From NCBI GenBank assembly GCA_016281925.1, contig JAEEJP010000010.1, forward strand, positions 1 to 64,000: 64,000 nucleotides of DNA, in the 5' to 3' direction. This stretch comes from Methanomassiliicoccaceae archaeon. GTDB taxonomy: Archaea; Thermoplasmatota; Thermoplasmata; Methanomassiliicoccales; Methanomethylophilaceae. Below the pieces are notes generated by a model. It made no database searches. It had not been told where the DNA came from and worked only from the letters and a program-made list of their open reading frames with translations. A program made the position numbers and the translations under genes. Below, in pieces: positions 52,230 through 61,364 of this stretch; the first letter of the stretch is position 1; the number at the start of each line of letters is the position of its first letter.

Positions 52230-55200
52230 ATGAATGCGAAAATAATAGCGGTCGCTGCGGCCGCCATAATAGCCGTGGCGGCCATAGGAGCGTTCCTGCT
52301 CCTTCAGAACAGCGACAGCAAGGAGGCTGCCGAGTCTGCCGATGGACGCCTCCATATCTTCGGCAACGCGAACAACGACGATTATCTGAACGCGGATGAC
52401 ATGGCCTTCATCAAGGACATCATCAGCAAAAACAGCGACGGCGACAGCTCCAACGATGTCGGCTGGAAGACAGAATATCCTTATGCTGACGCCAACCACG
52501 ACGGGAAGCTGGATTCGAGCGATGCCGCCGCGGCACAGGCTCTGGCCGACCGCAGAGAAGGCACGACCGTCTACTTCGTCGACGGCAACGACGAGGTCAA
52601 GAGCATAGAATATCCCGTAAAGAGCATATGCGTCCTCGGAACCGCGACGTTCACCGCGGCCCAGTCCCTCGGACTCTCCGACATGGTGCACGGACGCAGC
52701 GGCACCTCCCAGACCAACGACGTCATCTACAAGGACATCTGGGCAAAGCCGGCTGTCAGCTCTACTATGGTGGACTTCGATCTGTCCCTTTTCTCCAACG
52801 TCGCGGATAAGGTCCCCGGCGGCATCGACGCCATAATCCAGAACAACGGCGGTATGGGCGCGCCAATAGACGCCGAGACCGCCGCAGAGCTGGAAAAGCT
52901 CGGCACCCGGACCATCACCATGAAATTCGACGTGAAAGGCGAAGAAGACAGCTACCTCACCCTCGGATTCCTCTGCGGCGCCGACAGCAGGGCAAAGAAA
53001 GTGGTCGGAATCATGGACGACGTCTACTCCAATGTGGGCAAAGCCGTCAGCAGTGCGGGATCTAAGCCTTCCGTGCTCTGCTGCTGGGTAACCGGAAGCA
53101 TGGGGACCGGATTCTACGCATCCTCCCAGGCATCAGTGTCCGCTTTCATCCCTGCCGCAGGCGGAAATCTTATAGAGATCCCCGACGGAAGCATGGACAT
53201 CACATCCGGAACCGTAGGAATCCTGGACGACAGATACAACGGCGACTACATCCTCGCTCCTGTGAGAACTTCCGTCAGCTATCTCGACGGCAGGGATGGC
53301 TGGAAGTCCGTCTGGGAGAACACCACCGGAAGCGCCAGCACCCTGTCCCTGATGGACGCCTGCCCCGACAGGACTTTCCTGTTCATGTACGGGATGCCGT
53401 TCATCTGCAAGGTCGCGTACGCGCTCGAATCTATGTACGGAAGCTACGTGGTTTCCGGATACGGCGACAGCGTCAACCAGAAATGGGTCGAGATGTGCTA
53501 CATCCAGAACCTCGGGAGCGGCTATAAGGTCTCCGAACATGGATTCTGCATCGGGAAGAAGGATTTCGGCGGGCAGTCCGGCGATGCCGTGACCGCCGCA
53601 TCCATATCCATGTATTCCGGCGATGCCGAAATCAGGGTCGGCGACTCCAAGCTCCTCTCGTATGTGACCTCCCCGGCAGGCTCCAAGGCCGCCGGAAGCA
53701 CTGTGTGGACATCCAGCGACACCTCGGTGGCCACGGTCGACGCGGGAACCGTCACGGGGATATCGGCAGGAACCGCGACAATAACCCTCACCATCGGGAG
53801 CCTCAGCACCGAATGCACCGTAACAGTCGTCGGCGACAGCATCAAGGACTACTCCAAAACCGTCTGCGATGCCGATGCCGACAAGATCGCATCCGCGTTC
53901 GCGAACAGCTACAGAGGCGTCTTCGGAACCTATGCTCTGGATCCGGGAGCCACCTCCAAGCATGCCAGCGTCTCCGCCGCCAGCGGAACCAGGACTTTCA
54001 CCATCGTCTTCGACGGCAATGCCGAGGCCGCATCCATGTACAGGGATGCCGTGGACAGCGGCGCCATAGAAGCTCCCCTGGGGATGCCCGGGGAATCCGT
54101 GAGCGAATGCCCCTACAGCGGATTCTTCGACGGATTCTGCGGATACAAGCATGAAGCATCCTCTATGTCGGCTTTCACCGCCCTCAAATTCGCCGCTTAC
54201 GTCGGCAACGTATTCATCAACGGTTATGACTCCTGGCAGTACCGCCCCTCCGCGCTGGCTACCGGCTCCGAGATCGACGAGTTCCTCGGCGCCATATCCA
54301 AGGCTGTCGCGGATCCAGAAGGCTCCGGCACCATCTCTCCCGGGAACAGCGCCAAGGACATCGCTTCCGCTTTCGTTTCCGGGTACGGTTCAGGAGCCTT
54401 CGGAACCTATGCCACCGACGAAACATCGACCGATTCCAGAGCCACTGTAAGCGCTACCGTCGGAAAGAGGATCGTCACCATGGCGTTCAGCATCAATCCC
54501 GCGGCCGATGTGCTGTATCGGAAGGCGGTCTCATCCGGCGAGATCGAAGCCCCTCTGGGAATGCCCGGAGAAGTCTCTTCAGAATTCGCCTACGGCGGCG
54601 CTTTCGACGGATTCTGCGGATACAAGCACGAAGCCTCCGCGATGGCCAAATTCACTGCGTTCAAATTCGCCGCATATAGAGGCGACGTATTCGTGGACGG
54701 ATACACAGCATGGCAGTACCGTGCCGGCGGCATCGCATCCGATGCCGAGATAGCCGAGCTGCTCGGCTCGGTGGCCAAGGCTGTCGGCGCTGCCGGTTCG
54801 GGAGGCGGTTCAGAACCTGCGGCGATCGCAATATCAGACGCGTCCGTGGACCTGGTCGCCGGAGATTCCGCAGAAATCACAGCATCGGCCAGCGACGGCT
54901 CCGCCATCTCCTGGTCCTCCAGCGACGAAACTGTAGCGACCGTTTCCGGAGGGATGGTCACTGCTGTCGCATACGGCTCGGCAGTCATCACGGCCTTTTC
55001 CGGAAACCTCAAGGCCGAATGCGCCGTGAACGTCATGCCTGACACCGCCGTCGATGCCGGAGCGGACAAGGTCGCAAAATCCTTCGCGGATTCATACGGG
55101 ACCGGCCTCTTCGGGACCTACGCAGCCGGATCCGGCTCCGACGGAAAATTCGCCACCGTCACCGATGGATCCCACTATTTCCGCATCCTCGGAGACAGCG

Positions 55201-55958
55201 ATCCGGACGGTCTTTACGAAATCCTCTCTTCGGCCGTCGGCGACAAGCCGGATACGTACGGAAACGGGCCCAAAACCGATCTCGACCTCTCCGGATACGG
55301 GTTCGACAATTCCTGCGCCTGCGTCTACGCAGTCAACATGGGAGGGGCAATGACCTGGATGTACTTCGCAGTGACCCAGGGGTGCATAGCTGTCGACGGA
55401 ACCCTGAAGATCCAGTCGTACCGCGGAGCCCCTTCTGAGGCTCTGTTCGACGGATTCTTTACCGCTCTGAAGTCCGCCATGGATTCCCAGACAGCCGCGG
55501 ACGCAGATGCGGACGGCGCCGCTGCCGCGTTCATCTCCGCATACTCGGCATCATCCGCCTTCGGAAAGATGTCGGCGGACAGCAGAAACAACGGCGTGTT
55601 CGCGGCGGCCTTGTTCGAGACCGGTTCCAGAGTGGCTCCGACGACCGCAGTGACTTTCTGCGGATGCACCGACGCTTCCGAACGCTTCGAAAAGGCGAAA
55701 TCTGCGATAGATTCAATGATCACGGAGATGGGGATGCCGGCTGCCGAAGTCTCCACGGAAGCCTCCTTCGACGGGTTCTGCGGGAAGGCGGTCAACATGC
55801 CTATGGGAACCTCCCCGTTCACCATGCTGTTCTTCGCGGCCTGGGAAGGGGATCTGTTCGTGGACGGGTACAGCTCCTACCAGCTCCACAGAAATGCCGC
55901 GGCTGATTCCGATGAGATAGACGCGATGATATGCGCCTTGGCCTCCGCTTTGAACTGA
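52230..55958 (+). CDS. large multidomain ABC substrate-binding protein with dockerin-like, Ig-like and repeat domains
   Basis: A 1242-residue exported protein, three to four times the usual size. Order: membrane anchor IIAVAAAAIIAVAAIGAFLL; dockerin-like loops FGNANNDDYLNADDMAFIKD and ADANHDGKLDSSDAAA (residues about 45-110); a FecB/BtuF-type binding domain (about 115-440, with ICVLGTATFTAAQSLGL); a BIG2 Ig-like domain (about 456-535); two repeats of about 130-150 residues starting KIASAFANSYRGVFGTYAL (about 548) and DIASAFVSGYGSGAFGTYAT (about 706); a second BIG2 (about 865-940); two more repeats (about 945 and 1088). The repeats share FDGFCGYKHEAS and hydrophobic FTALKFAAY-type cores. The surface modules could capture a large ligand or anchor the protein in the envelope. 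Confidence 0.85.
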   Translation: MNAKIIAVAAAAIIAVAAIGAFLLLQNSDSKEAAESADGRLHIFGNANNDDYLNADDMAFIKDIISKNSDGDSSNDVGWKTEYPYADANHDGKLDSSDAAAAQALADRREGTTVYFVDGNDEVKSIEYPVKSICVLGTATFTAAQSLGLSDMVHGRSGTSQTNDVIYKDIWAKPAVSSTMVDFDLSLFSNVADKVPGGIDAIIQNNGGMGAPIDAETAAELEKLGTRTITMKFDVKGEEDSYLTLGFLCGADSRAKKVVGIMDDVYSNVGKAVSSAGSKPSVLCCWVTGSMGTGFYASSQASVSAFIPAAGGNLIEIPDGSMDITSGTVGILDDRYNGDYILAPVRTSVSYLDGRDGWKSVWENTTGSASTLSLMDACPDRTFLFMYGMPFICKVAYALESMYGSYVVSGYGDSVNQKWVEMCYIQNLGSGYKVSEHGFCIGKKDFGGQSGDAVTAASISMYSGDAEIRVGDSKLLSYVTSPAGSKAAGSTVWTSSDTSVATVDAGTVTGISAGTATITLTIGSLSTECTVTVVGDSIKDYSKTVCDADADKIASAFANSYRGVFGTYALDPGATSKHASVSAASGTRTFTIVFDGNAEAASMYRDAVDSGAIEAPLGMPGESVSECPYSGFFDGFCGYKHEASSMSAFTALKFAAYVGNVFINGYDSWQYRPSALATGSEIDEFLGAISKAVADPEGSGTISPGNSAKDIASAFVSGYGSGAFGTYATDETSTDSRATVSATVGKRIVTMAFSINPAADVLYRKAVSSGEIEAPLGMPGEVSSEFAYGGAFDGFCGYKHEASAMAKFTAFKFAAYRGDVFVDGYTAWQYRAGGIASDAEIAELLGSVAKAVGAAGSGGGSEPAAIAISDASVDLVAGDSAEITASASDGSAISWSSSDETVATVSGGMVTAVAYGSAVITAFSGNLKAECAVNVMPDTAVDAGADKVAKSFADSYGTGLFGTYAAGSGSDGKFATVTDGSHYFRILGDSDPDGLYEILSSAVGDKPDTYGNGPKTDLDLSGYGFDNSCACVYAVNMGGAMTWMYFAVTQGCIAVDGTLKIQSYRGAPSEALFDGFFTALKSAMDSQTAADADADGAAAAFISAYSASSAFGKMSADSRNNGVFAAALFETGSRVAPTTAVTFCGCTDASERFEKAKSAIDSMITEMGMPAAEVSTEASFDGFCGKAVNMPMGTSPFTMLFFAAWEGDLFVDGYSSYQLHRNAAADSDEIDAMICALASALN

Positions 55959-56039
55959 GACTTCCAAAAACCTCTTTATAAACTCTTTACCCGTCTGTTC
56001 CGGCGGGAACCACACGCCAGGCAGGCATACGGTGATAAA

Positions 56040-56822
56040 ATGCGCATAATGATAAACGGCATAGATTTCGCATACGGAAGCGTCCCGGTTCTGCATAACA
56101 TAACTGCGGACCTTACAGGGCCCAGATTCGTGTCCATATTGGGCCCCAACGGCGTAGGGAAGTCCACTCTGATCCACTGCATCAACAAGATACTCTCCCC
56201 GACCGCCGGGACCGTCATGCTGGACGGCAGGGATGTCTCCGGCATAAGCATCAAAGAAATGGCTAAACTGGTCGGTTATGTGCCGTATTCTGCCAACGAT
56301 ACATTCCCTCTGAGCGTGGTGGACACCGTTCTGATGGGGAGGCACCCCTACAGCAAATGGGGCACTCTGGATAAGGACCTGGACATCGTCCACGATACCC
56401 TGAACATGCTGGGGATATCTCATCTGGCTATGCGTTCGTTCAGCGAGCTCTCCGCCGGGCAGCATCAGAAGGTCATGCTCGCAAGGGGCCTCGTGCAGGA
56501 GCCGGAGGTCCTGCTCCTGGACGAGCCCACCTCCAATCTGGATGTGAGGCACCAGCTGGACGTCACCAAGATGCTCAAGAAGCTCACCGAGGAGAAGAAC
56601 ATCCTTGTGATCATGATAAGCCACGACATAAACATCGCTGCGAAATACTCCGACGAGATAATCATGCTCCACGGGGGCTCCATCTACGCTGTAGGGACTC
56701 CGGAAGAAGTGATCAACGAGGAAAACCTGAGGGTGGTTTATCAGGTGGAGTCCAAAGTCATCGTGGACGACGGGCGTCCGCATGTCATACTCAGGGACGC
56801 CGTCCCGATGTGCGGCGATTGA
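56040..56822 (+). CDS. FecE/BtuD-type ABC importer ATPase, system 2
   Basis: The 260-residue ATPase completes the importer of the nitrogenase-like operon. Motifs are GPNGVGKSTLIHCINKILS, YVPYSANDTFPLSVVDTVLM, signature LSAGQHQKVMLARGLVQEPE, Walker B VLLLDEPTSNLD and MISHDINIAAKYSDEI. It is very similar to the system 1 ATPase (33764-34543), including the long run MISHDINI.AKY. The gap of 81 nt after the binding protein carries an AT-rich spot, so it could have its own promoter. Confidence 0.93.
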   Translation: MRIMINGIDFAYGSVPVLHNITADLTGPRFVSILGPNGVGKSTLIHCINKILSPTAGTVMLDGRDVSGISIKEMAKLVGYVPYSANDTFPLSVVDTVLMGRHPYSKWGTLDKDLDIVHDTLNMLGISHLAMRSFSELSAGQHQKVMLARGLVQEPEVLLLDEPTSNLDVRHQLDVTKMLKKLTEEKNILVIMISHDINIAAKYSDEIIMLHGGSIYAVGTPEEVINEENLRVVYQVESKVIVDDGRPHVILRDAVPMCGD

Positions 56823-57024
56823 AACACGGATGCCGCATGGAAACGCTTTGCCGATGCCGCTTCTCCGAGACATAGCTGAAGCGGCTGCGGCGCGGCGCGC
56901 TTCATAGACATTCCGAGTGCCGCCGGAGACTCCGCGGAACCGATCCCGGCGAAGACTGCCTGCCTCTTCCGGCGGGAATCTCCGGAAATGGCCGGCGCCG
57001 GAAAACCTGGAAGCACCTGCCTGT
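56823..57024. other. GC-rich convergent gap with several short inverted repeats
   Basis: This 202-bp stretch between the ABC ATPase and enolase has no gene. It contains GCCTC-TTCC-GGCGGGA near 56960-56980, related to the hairpin at 57040-57056, and other GC-rich short repeats, suggesting duplicated terminator sequences. Confidence 0.45.
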
Positions 57025-57056
57025 TCAGACAGGGAAAAACCCGCCTCTTCGGCGGG
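57020..57056 (-). terminator. terminator hairpins overlapping the enolase 3' end
   Basis: CCCGCC-5 nt-GGCGGG (57040-57056) is followed on the minus strand by TTTTT, the form of an intrinsic terminator. A second hairpin, CCTGT-TCAG-ACAGG, lies at 57020-57033. The last codons and TGA (57025-57027) of the enolase frame fall inside these hairpins. Confidence 0.6.
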
Positions 57057-58347
57057 AAGAATTTTGGCTGCTCCGGACTGATCGGAGGCGGAATTTGGAT
57101 ATGCCGGGGAACACAGCCTTCGAACCGAGATCCTCCTCTATCCTGAGGAGGCGGTTGTATTTGGCGGTCCTCTCCCCGCGGGCCGGAGCCCCGGTCTTGA
57201 TCTCTCCCGAGCCCCATCCGACCGAAAGGTCTGCGATGGTGGTGTCTTCCGATTCCCCGGACCTGTGGGAGACGACGACGTTGTAGCCGTTCCTGAAGCT
57301 GAGCTCCGCCGCATCCTGGGATTCGGTGACCGTGCCGATCTGGTTGACCTTGAGCAGAAGAGCGTTGGCCGCGCCCATTTCGATTCCGCGGGCGAGACGC
57401 CTGCTGTTGGTGACGAAAAGATCGTCCCCCACGATCTGGACGTGCTTCCCGACCTTCTTCGTGAACTCGGCTGTGGTCTCGAAATCGTCCTCCTGGAACG
57501 GATCCTCGATGCTGACGAGAGGATGGTCCCCGACAAGGCCCTCGTAATGGTCGAGAAGCTCCCCGGGGGACAGATCCATCCCGTCCACGGAATAGACGCC
57601 GTCATGATGGAACTCGGAGGACGCCGCGTCGATGGCGAGGAAAACCTCCTTCCCAGGGACATATCCCGCATCTGATACGGCTTCGACTATTGTGGAGAGG
57701 GCTTCGTCCACGGTGCCGACCGGCGGGGCGAAGCCTCCCTCGTCCCCGACGTTTATGGATCCTGCGCCGTACTTCGACTTCAGGATTGATTTCAGATGCA
57801 TGTATACCTCGGAGGACATCCTGAGGCATTCGGAGAAGGACTTGGCCCCGGCGGGGATGATCATGCACTCCTGGATCTTCAGATTCCCTCCGGCGTGCTT
57901 ACCGCCGTTGATGATGTTGAGCATGGGCACCGGAAGGGTGACGTGGTTGCCGCCGATGTGCTCGTAGACGGGGATGCCTTCGCAGGCGGCCCCGGCCTTC
58001 GCCGCGGCGAGAGAGACCGCGACGGTGGCGTTTCCGCCGAGCCTCGACTTGTTCTCCGTGCCGTCGAGCTCTATCATGGCTTCGTCTATGGCCCTCTGGT
58101 CAGCGGGATCCATCCCTACGATGCGCCTCGCGATCTCGCCGCGGACGTTCTTGACGGCTTTGGAAACGCCTCTTCCGCCGTATCTGGAACCTCCGTCGCG
58201 CAGTTCCAGGGCCTCCCACGAACCTGTGGAAGCGCCCGACGGCGCTATCGCGGATATTCTGCGGCCAGCGACTGTGATCTCCGCTTCGACGGTAGGGTTT
58301 CCCCTGGAATCGAGGACTTCCCTTGCCCATACTTTCTCAATCTGCAT
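57025..58347 (-). CDS. eno: enolase
   Basis: Enolase interconverts 2-phosphoglycerate and phosphoenolpyruvate. The protein has VLDSRGNPTVEAEI, the catalytic-loop SGASTGSWEALELRD, NVGDEGGFAPP, IEDPFQEDD, LLKVNQIGTVTES with the catalytic Lys, and VVVSHRSGESEDTTIADL. The ATG at 58347 (MQIEKVWARE) is preferred to the TTG at 58353. Archaeal enolases usually end near the position of VFPGISKFR; here about 20 Arg/Ser-rich residues more are read, directly through the terminator hairpins. It follows the response-regulator gene by a few bases in the same direction. Confidence 0.95.
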   Translation of the reverse strand: MQIEKVWAREVLDSRGNPTVEAEITVAGRRISAIAPSGASTGSWEALELRDGGSRYGGRGVSKAVKNVRGEIARRIVGMDPADQRAIDEAMIELDGTENKSRLGGNATVAVSLAAAKAGAACEGIPVYEHIGGNHVTLPVPMLNIINGGKHAGGNLKIQECMIIPAGAKSFSECLRMSSEVYMHLKSILKSKYGAGSINVGDEGGFAPPVGTVDEALSTIVEAVSDAGYVPGKEVFLAIDAASSEFHHDGVYSVDGMDLSPGELLDHYEGLVGDHPLVSIEDPFQEDDFETTAEFTKKVGKHVQIVGDDLFVTNSRRLARGIEMGAANALLLKVNQIGTVTESQDAAELSFRNGYNVVVSHRSGESEDTTIADLSVGWGSGEIKTGAPARGERTAKYNRLLRIEEDLGSKAVFPGISKFRLRSVRSSQNSSRRRGGFFPV

Positions 58348-58362
58348 AATCAACCCTCTTAG

Positions 58363-59304
58363 TCAATCCTTATATTCGTTCATGCCGCGCATCAGAACGC
58401 GGCGGTCGTTCTTGGAAATGGAATTCTCATCGACGGATATTGCCAGGGTGCGCTCGATCCCATCGGTCCTCTTCAGAAGAAGGTCGATCATCCTCAGCGT
58501 TTTCCCCATGCCGTTGACTTTGACCATCTCGTTGAAGTTGTCAAACACTACCACCGGATTGGTGGATTCGCATATGAATCCGTGCAGCTCGCTTATGAGC
58601 GTGCCGTATCCCTGGCTGCTGAAGCCGTCTTCCTTCGGCTTCGGCACCATGGCCTTCACATCTATCTTCCCGTAGCCCAGCTCGTCCCTGACCGTTTTCG
58701 TCTTCCCCGACGTTATTACTAGGACCGAATATGACTCGGGATCGAACATCTTAGCGAATTCGTAGATTTTTTCGGGAGCAGTCTCGAATACGATATATGA
58801 CAGCCCGAAACGGACGCCGTGCTCGGAAGGGTTCTCCCGAATCGGATCCGGAATTTTCTTTCTTCTGAAAAACGAAAAGCCTCCGCTGGGCTTCGGTTTC
58901 TTGGGCTCAGCCTTCTTCTGCTTCCGCCCGGACTGTTCGGCGGCCGCCGGAGAGCTGGAGGAGACGCTGTAGAGCGCGCTCAGAAGATGCTCGGTGTCGA
59001 AGGGCTTGCGAACGCATCCCTTGACCTCCGGTATGTCCGTGGGTATCTCCTCCGCTATGGATGCAAGAAGGATCACTTTGAGCTTCACGTCAGGATGGGT
59101 CTTTCTGACCTGCTCTATGAAACCGAGGCTGCTTTCGCCCTGGAGGACCGTGTCCAAGAAAACGATGTCCGGGCGGAAATCGACCGCGCTGGAAACCGCT
59201 TCCTGCAGGGTGCCGCAGATGCGTATCTCGCATCCCTGCTCCCTGAGGATGTTCTCGACGGCTCTTCTCATCCCGCCTTCGTCATCTATGACCAAAGCCC
59301 TCAT
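58363..59304 (-). CDS. response-regulator receiver domain fused to DUF835-like domain
   Basis: Residues 1-118 form a CheY-like receiver: LVIDDEGG with the acidic pair, the phospho-acceptor Asp in DIVFLDTVL (about residue 51), and the Lys in CVRKPFDTEHLL. A Lys/Pro/Ser-rich linker (about 120-160) follows, then a C-terminal domain resembling DUF835 (GLSYIVFETAPEKIYEF, DPESYSVLVITS). Such archaeal proteins lack a DNA-binding output and probably act in protein-protein signalling. No histidine kinase is nearby. It is co-transcribed with eno. Confidence 0.83.
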   Translation of the reverse strand: MRALVIDDEGGMRRAVENILREQGCEIRICGTLQEAVSSAVDFRPDIVFLDTVLQGESSLGFIEQVRKTHPDVKLKVILLASIAEEIPTDIPEVKGCVRKPFDTEHLLSALYSVSSSSPAAAEQSGRKQKKAEPKKPKPSGGFSFFRRKKIPDPIRENPSEHGVRFGLSYIVFETAPEKIYEFAKMFDPESYSVLVITSGKTKTVRDELGYGKIDVKAMVPKPKEDGFSSQGYGTLISELHGFICESTNPVVVFDNFNEMVKVNGMGKTLRMIDLLLKRTDGIERTLAISVDENSISKNDRRVLMRGMNEYKD

Positions 59305-59449
59305 AACTGAACCCAGCCCTCAATACAGATATTTATATTTAATCAAACCGAGAACCATGGAAGGAACCGCCGGGGAACCCAGCCCCAGCATGATTCTTTC
59401 TGATGACCGGCCGCGACGGCCGTAAATAGATGCGGAAGAGGAGGGATCC

Positions 59450-59599
59450 TCACTGCTTCCTGCTTTCCTTTGCTTTGGGCCTGAGGTTGCTGTAGCCGCA
59501 CTTCCTGCACTTGGTAGCCTTGGGGGCGTTGGTGGCGTAGCAGTTCATGCAGACAGACTTGTCAAGGAGCCTTTTCTCAGCTTCTTTGAAGCGTGCCAT
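59450..59599 (-). CDS. rpl40e: 50S ribosomal protein L40e
   Basis: The 49-residue protein begins [20 protein letters not shown]. Zinc ligands are Cys17, Cys20, Cys31 and Cys34, and the tail is basic. The ATG at 59599 follows AGAGGAATAAAG, and a TATA-like TTTTTATATG lies about 35-45 nt upstream (59634-59643), inside the end of the preceding frame. It therefore has its own promoter although the upstream frame runs into it in phase. Confidence 0.95.
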   Translation of the reverse strand: MARFKEAEKRLLDKSVCMNCYATNAPKATKCRKCGYSNLRPKAKESRKQ

Positions 59600-60628
59600 C
59601 TTTATTCCTCTGAAGATTCGCATTATGCAGGTCATATAAAAAGGTTCTATGGCAGACCGTCCGGACGGATGCCGCGGCCGCGGGTCCGATCGCGGAAGCA
59701 GAGACCTCTGCTTGATGAAATCTTCGATGGGCCCGGACTCGGATCCCGGCATCTCGTGGGTGACGTATTCGGGATCCAGGATGTCCAGCAGCTCCCTGCA
59801 TGACGGATCCGAGAACGGCATGTGCATGTCGATGTTCTTCACGTGATGATATACGCCGGGGATGAAATCCTTCAGCGGGCCGTCGCCGGGAACCACGTCC
59901 TCGAAGCTCTCGCGGTAATCGGAGGACGCGCTCCAATGGAAATGGACGGTCTCCACCTTGTCCGTGATATCGCCGCCGTATCCGGCGAAGATGTCTGCGA
60001 GGGCGTCTATCCCGTCCTTCTCCGTGCGTATGCCCGGAAGGCAGCTCATGAGATGCCCAGTGTCGATGCAGAGGCCCCAGTTCGAGAATTCCAGCTTCCT
60101 GTCCAGAAGCCTGAATCCGGAGCCGTCGACCATCCTGAGCCCGGGCCACCAGAGGTTCTCGAAAAGGATCCGGAACGGAGGCTCGCCTCCCATGCCTGCG
60201 GCGACGCGGTTCATGACCTCGGCGAATTCGGATATGACATGATCGTCGGAATGGGGGAAATGGTGCGTGCGTATGCTGGGTATGTGCGCGTTTCCCAGAT
60301 GGAGGACGCCGTAGGGCGGGCGGACCGCATCCGCGCGTCTGATGGCCAGCGAGATGTTGGATACCACATCCTCCGGGGAACGGCCGTACATGTAGTAGAT
60401 AGATGAGAGATCGTCCAGATCGTACGGCTTCCCTTCCCAGGCCGCCAGCCAATCCGTGGCATAAGGGAGGTGGACCGATGCGCTCAGCGGCATATGGGAT
60501 GCCGGAACGTCATCGTAAGACGTCAGCATCTCCAGGCCGTCGCAGCCGATGGCATCCAGGAGGGCGGGAGGCTTCCTCCCGAAGAATCCCATCTCCTGGT
60601 ATACCGAATAGCTCAGGTAATGCTTCAT
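59450..60628 (-). CDS. xylose isomerase-like TIM-barrel protein, frame continuous with L40e
   Basis: Residues 1-310 form an AP-endonuclease-2/xylose-isomerase-like TIM barrel: [41 protein letters not shown] with metal Glu, [16 protein letters not shown] with Asp-His, and [11 protein letters not shown]. The expected end is near [17 protein letters not shown] (about 59710), but the frame has no stop there: it runs on and then becomes L40e in phase. The barrel gene thus ends without a stop of its own, or a fusion of 392 residues is made. It follows the DUF4443 gene by 4 nt. Substrate unknown. Confidence 0.75.
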   Translation of the reverse strand: MKHYLSYSVYQEMGFFGRKPPALLDAIGCDGLEMLTSYDDVPASHMPLSASVHLPYATDWLAAWEGKPYDLDDLSSIYYMYGRSPEDVVSNISLAIRRADAVRPPYGVLHLGNAHIPSIRTHHFPHSDDHVISEFAEVMNRVAAGMGGEPPFRILFENLWWPGLRMVDGSGFRLLDRKLEFSNWGLCIDTGHLMSCLPGIRTEKDGIDALADIFAGYGGDITDKVETVHFHWSASSDYRESFEDVVPGDGPLKDFIPGVYHHVKNIDMHMPFSDPSCRELLDILDPEYVTHEMPGSESGPIEDFIKQRSLLPRSDPRPRHPSGRSAIEPFYMTCIMRIFRGIKMARFKEAEKRLLDKSVCMNCYATNAPKATKCRKCGYSNLRPKAKESRKQ

Positions 60629-60632
60629 GAAC

Positions 60633-61223
60633 TCAGAACAGCTCCAGAGCGGCGGAGACGGCGGCCTCCACGGCGTTGCTGATGTTGTCCGCGCCTCCGA
60701 TGATCAGGACGTCGTTCTGGGTGAGCCCGGTATCGCGGATGCTCTTGGCCACGGCAGGAGATTTCTCGTCCAGATTCCAATCCGGAGGGACCATCAGCTT
60801 GCCGTCCCTTATTAGGATGGTGGTGCATCCCTGGGCGCCCATCTTGACCCCCACGTCCCTCTGCTCCATGCCGTTCTTGACTTTATCGGCCACTCCGAGG
60901 ACGATTACGGCCTGCTGGAAGTCCCCCATGACGCTTTCGGGGACTTTGATGTCGACAGGCCTTATCGGAATCTGCTTCAGGAACTCGAGGCCGGCGGCGG
61001 TGATGGTGATCCCGGTCTGCTTGATGAAGATGAAATCCCACTCCTTCAGCGTATCGATGATCCTGCGCATGCTGCCCTCGCCGATGCCGACTTCCTGGGC
61101 CAGTCTCTTCCTGCCCATGCTTTTGCCGTTGGATAGCACATAGAGCGACCAGTATACGTTCGCATCGTTGAATCTGAACATCGGTCCGAATTGAGGCTCA
61201 TCGATAATCTTCAACCGTACCAC
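60633..61223 (-). CDS. DUF4443-type winged-helix transcriptional regulator
   Basis: Residues about 25-80 form a winged helix ([35 protein letters not shown]). The C-terminal domain (about 95-196, [40 protein letters not shown]) resembles the DUF4443 region of archaeal regulators that binds a small ligand. The start appears to be a GTG at 61223. It is first in a leftward run with the TIM-barrel and L40e genes. Target genes unknown. Confidence 0.8.
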   Translation of the reverse strand: MVRLKIIDEPQFGPMFRFNDANVYWSLYVLSNGKSMGRKRLAQEVGIGEGSMRRIIDTLKEWDFIFIKQTGITITAAGLEFLKQIPIRPVDIKVPESVMGDFQQAVIVLGVADKVKNGMEQRDVGVKMGAQGCTTILIRDGKLMVPPDWNLDEKSPAVAKSIRDTGLTQNDVLIIGGADNISNAVEAAVSAALELF

Positions 61224-61364
61224 CTGAGTAGGATGATATCTGCCTACTCATTATTAATGATGTTGGATGGGATTGAAAGCCATCATGCAACTGTAAGTCA
61301 CATTTCGTGTATGGCCCAATCCGCATCCGCGATTGAAAGGAGAAAGGGGTTTCAGGGATTGCCG

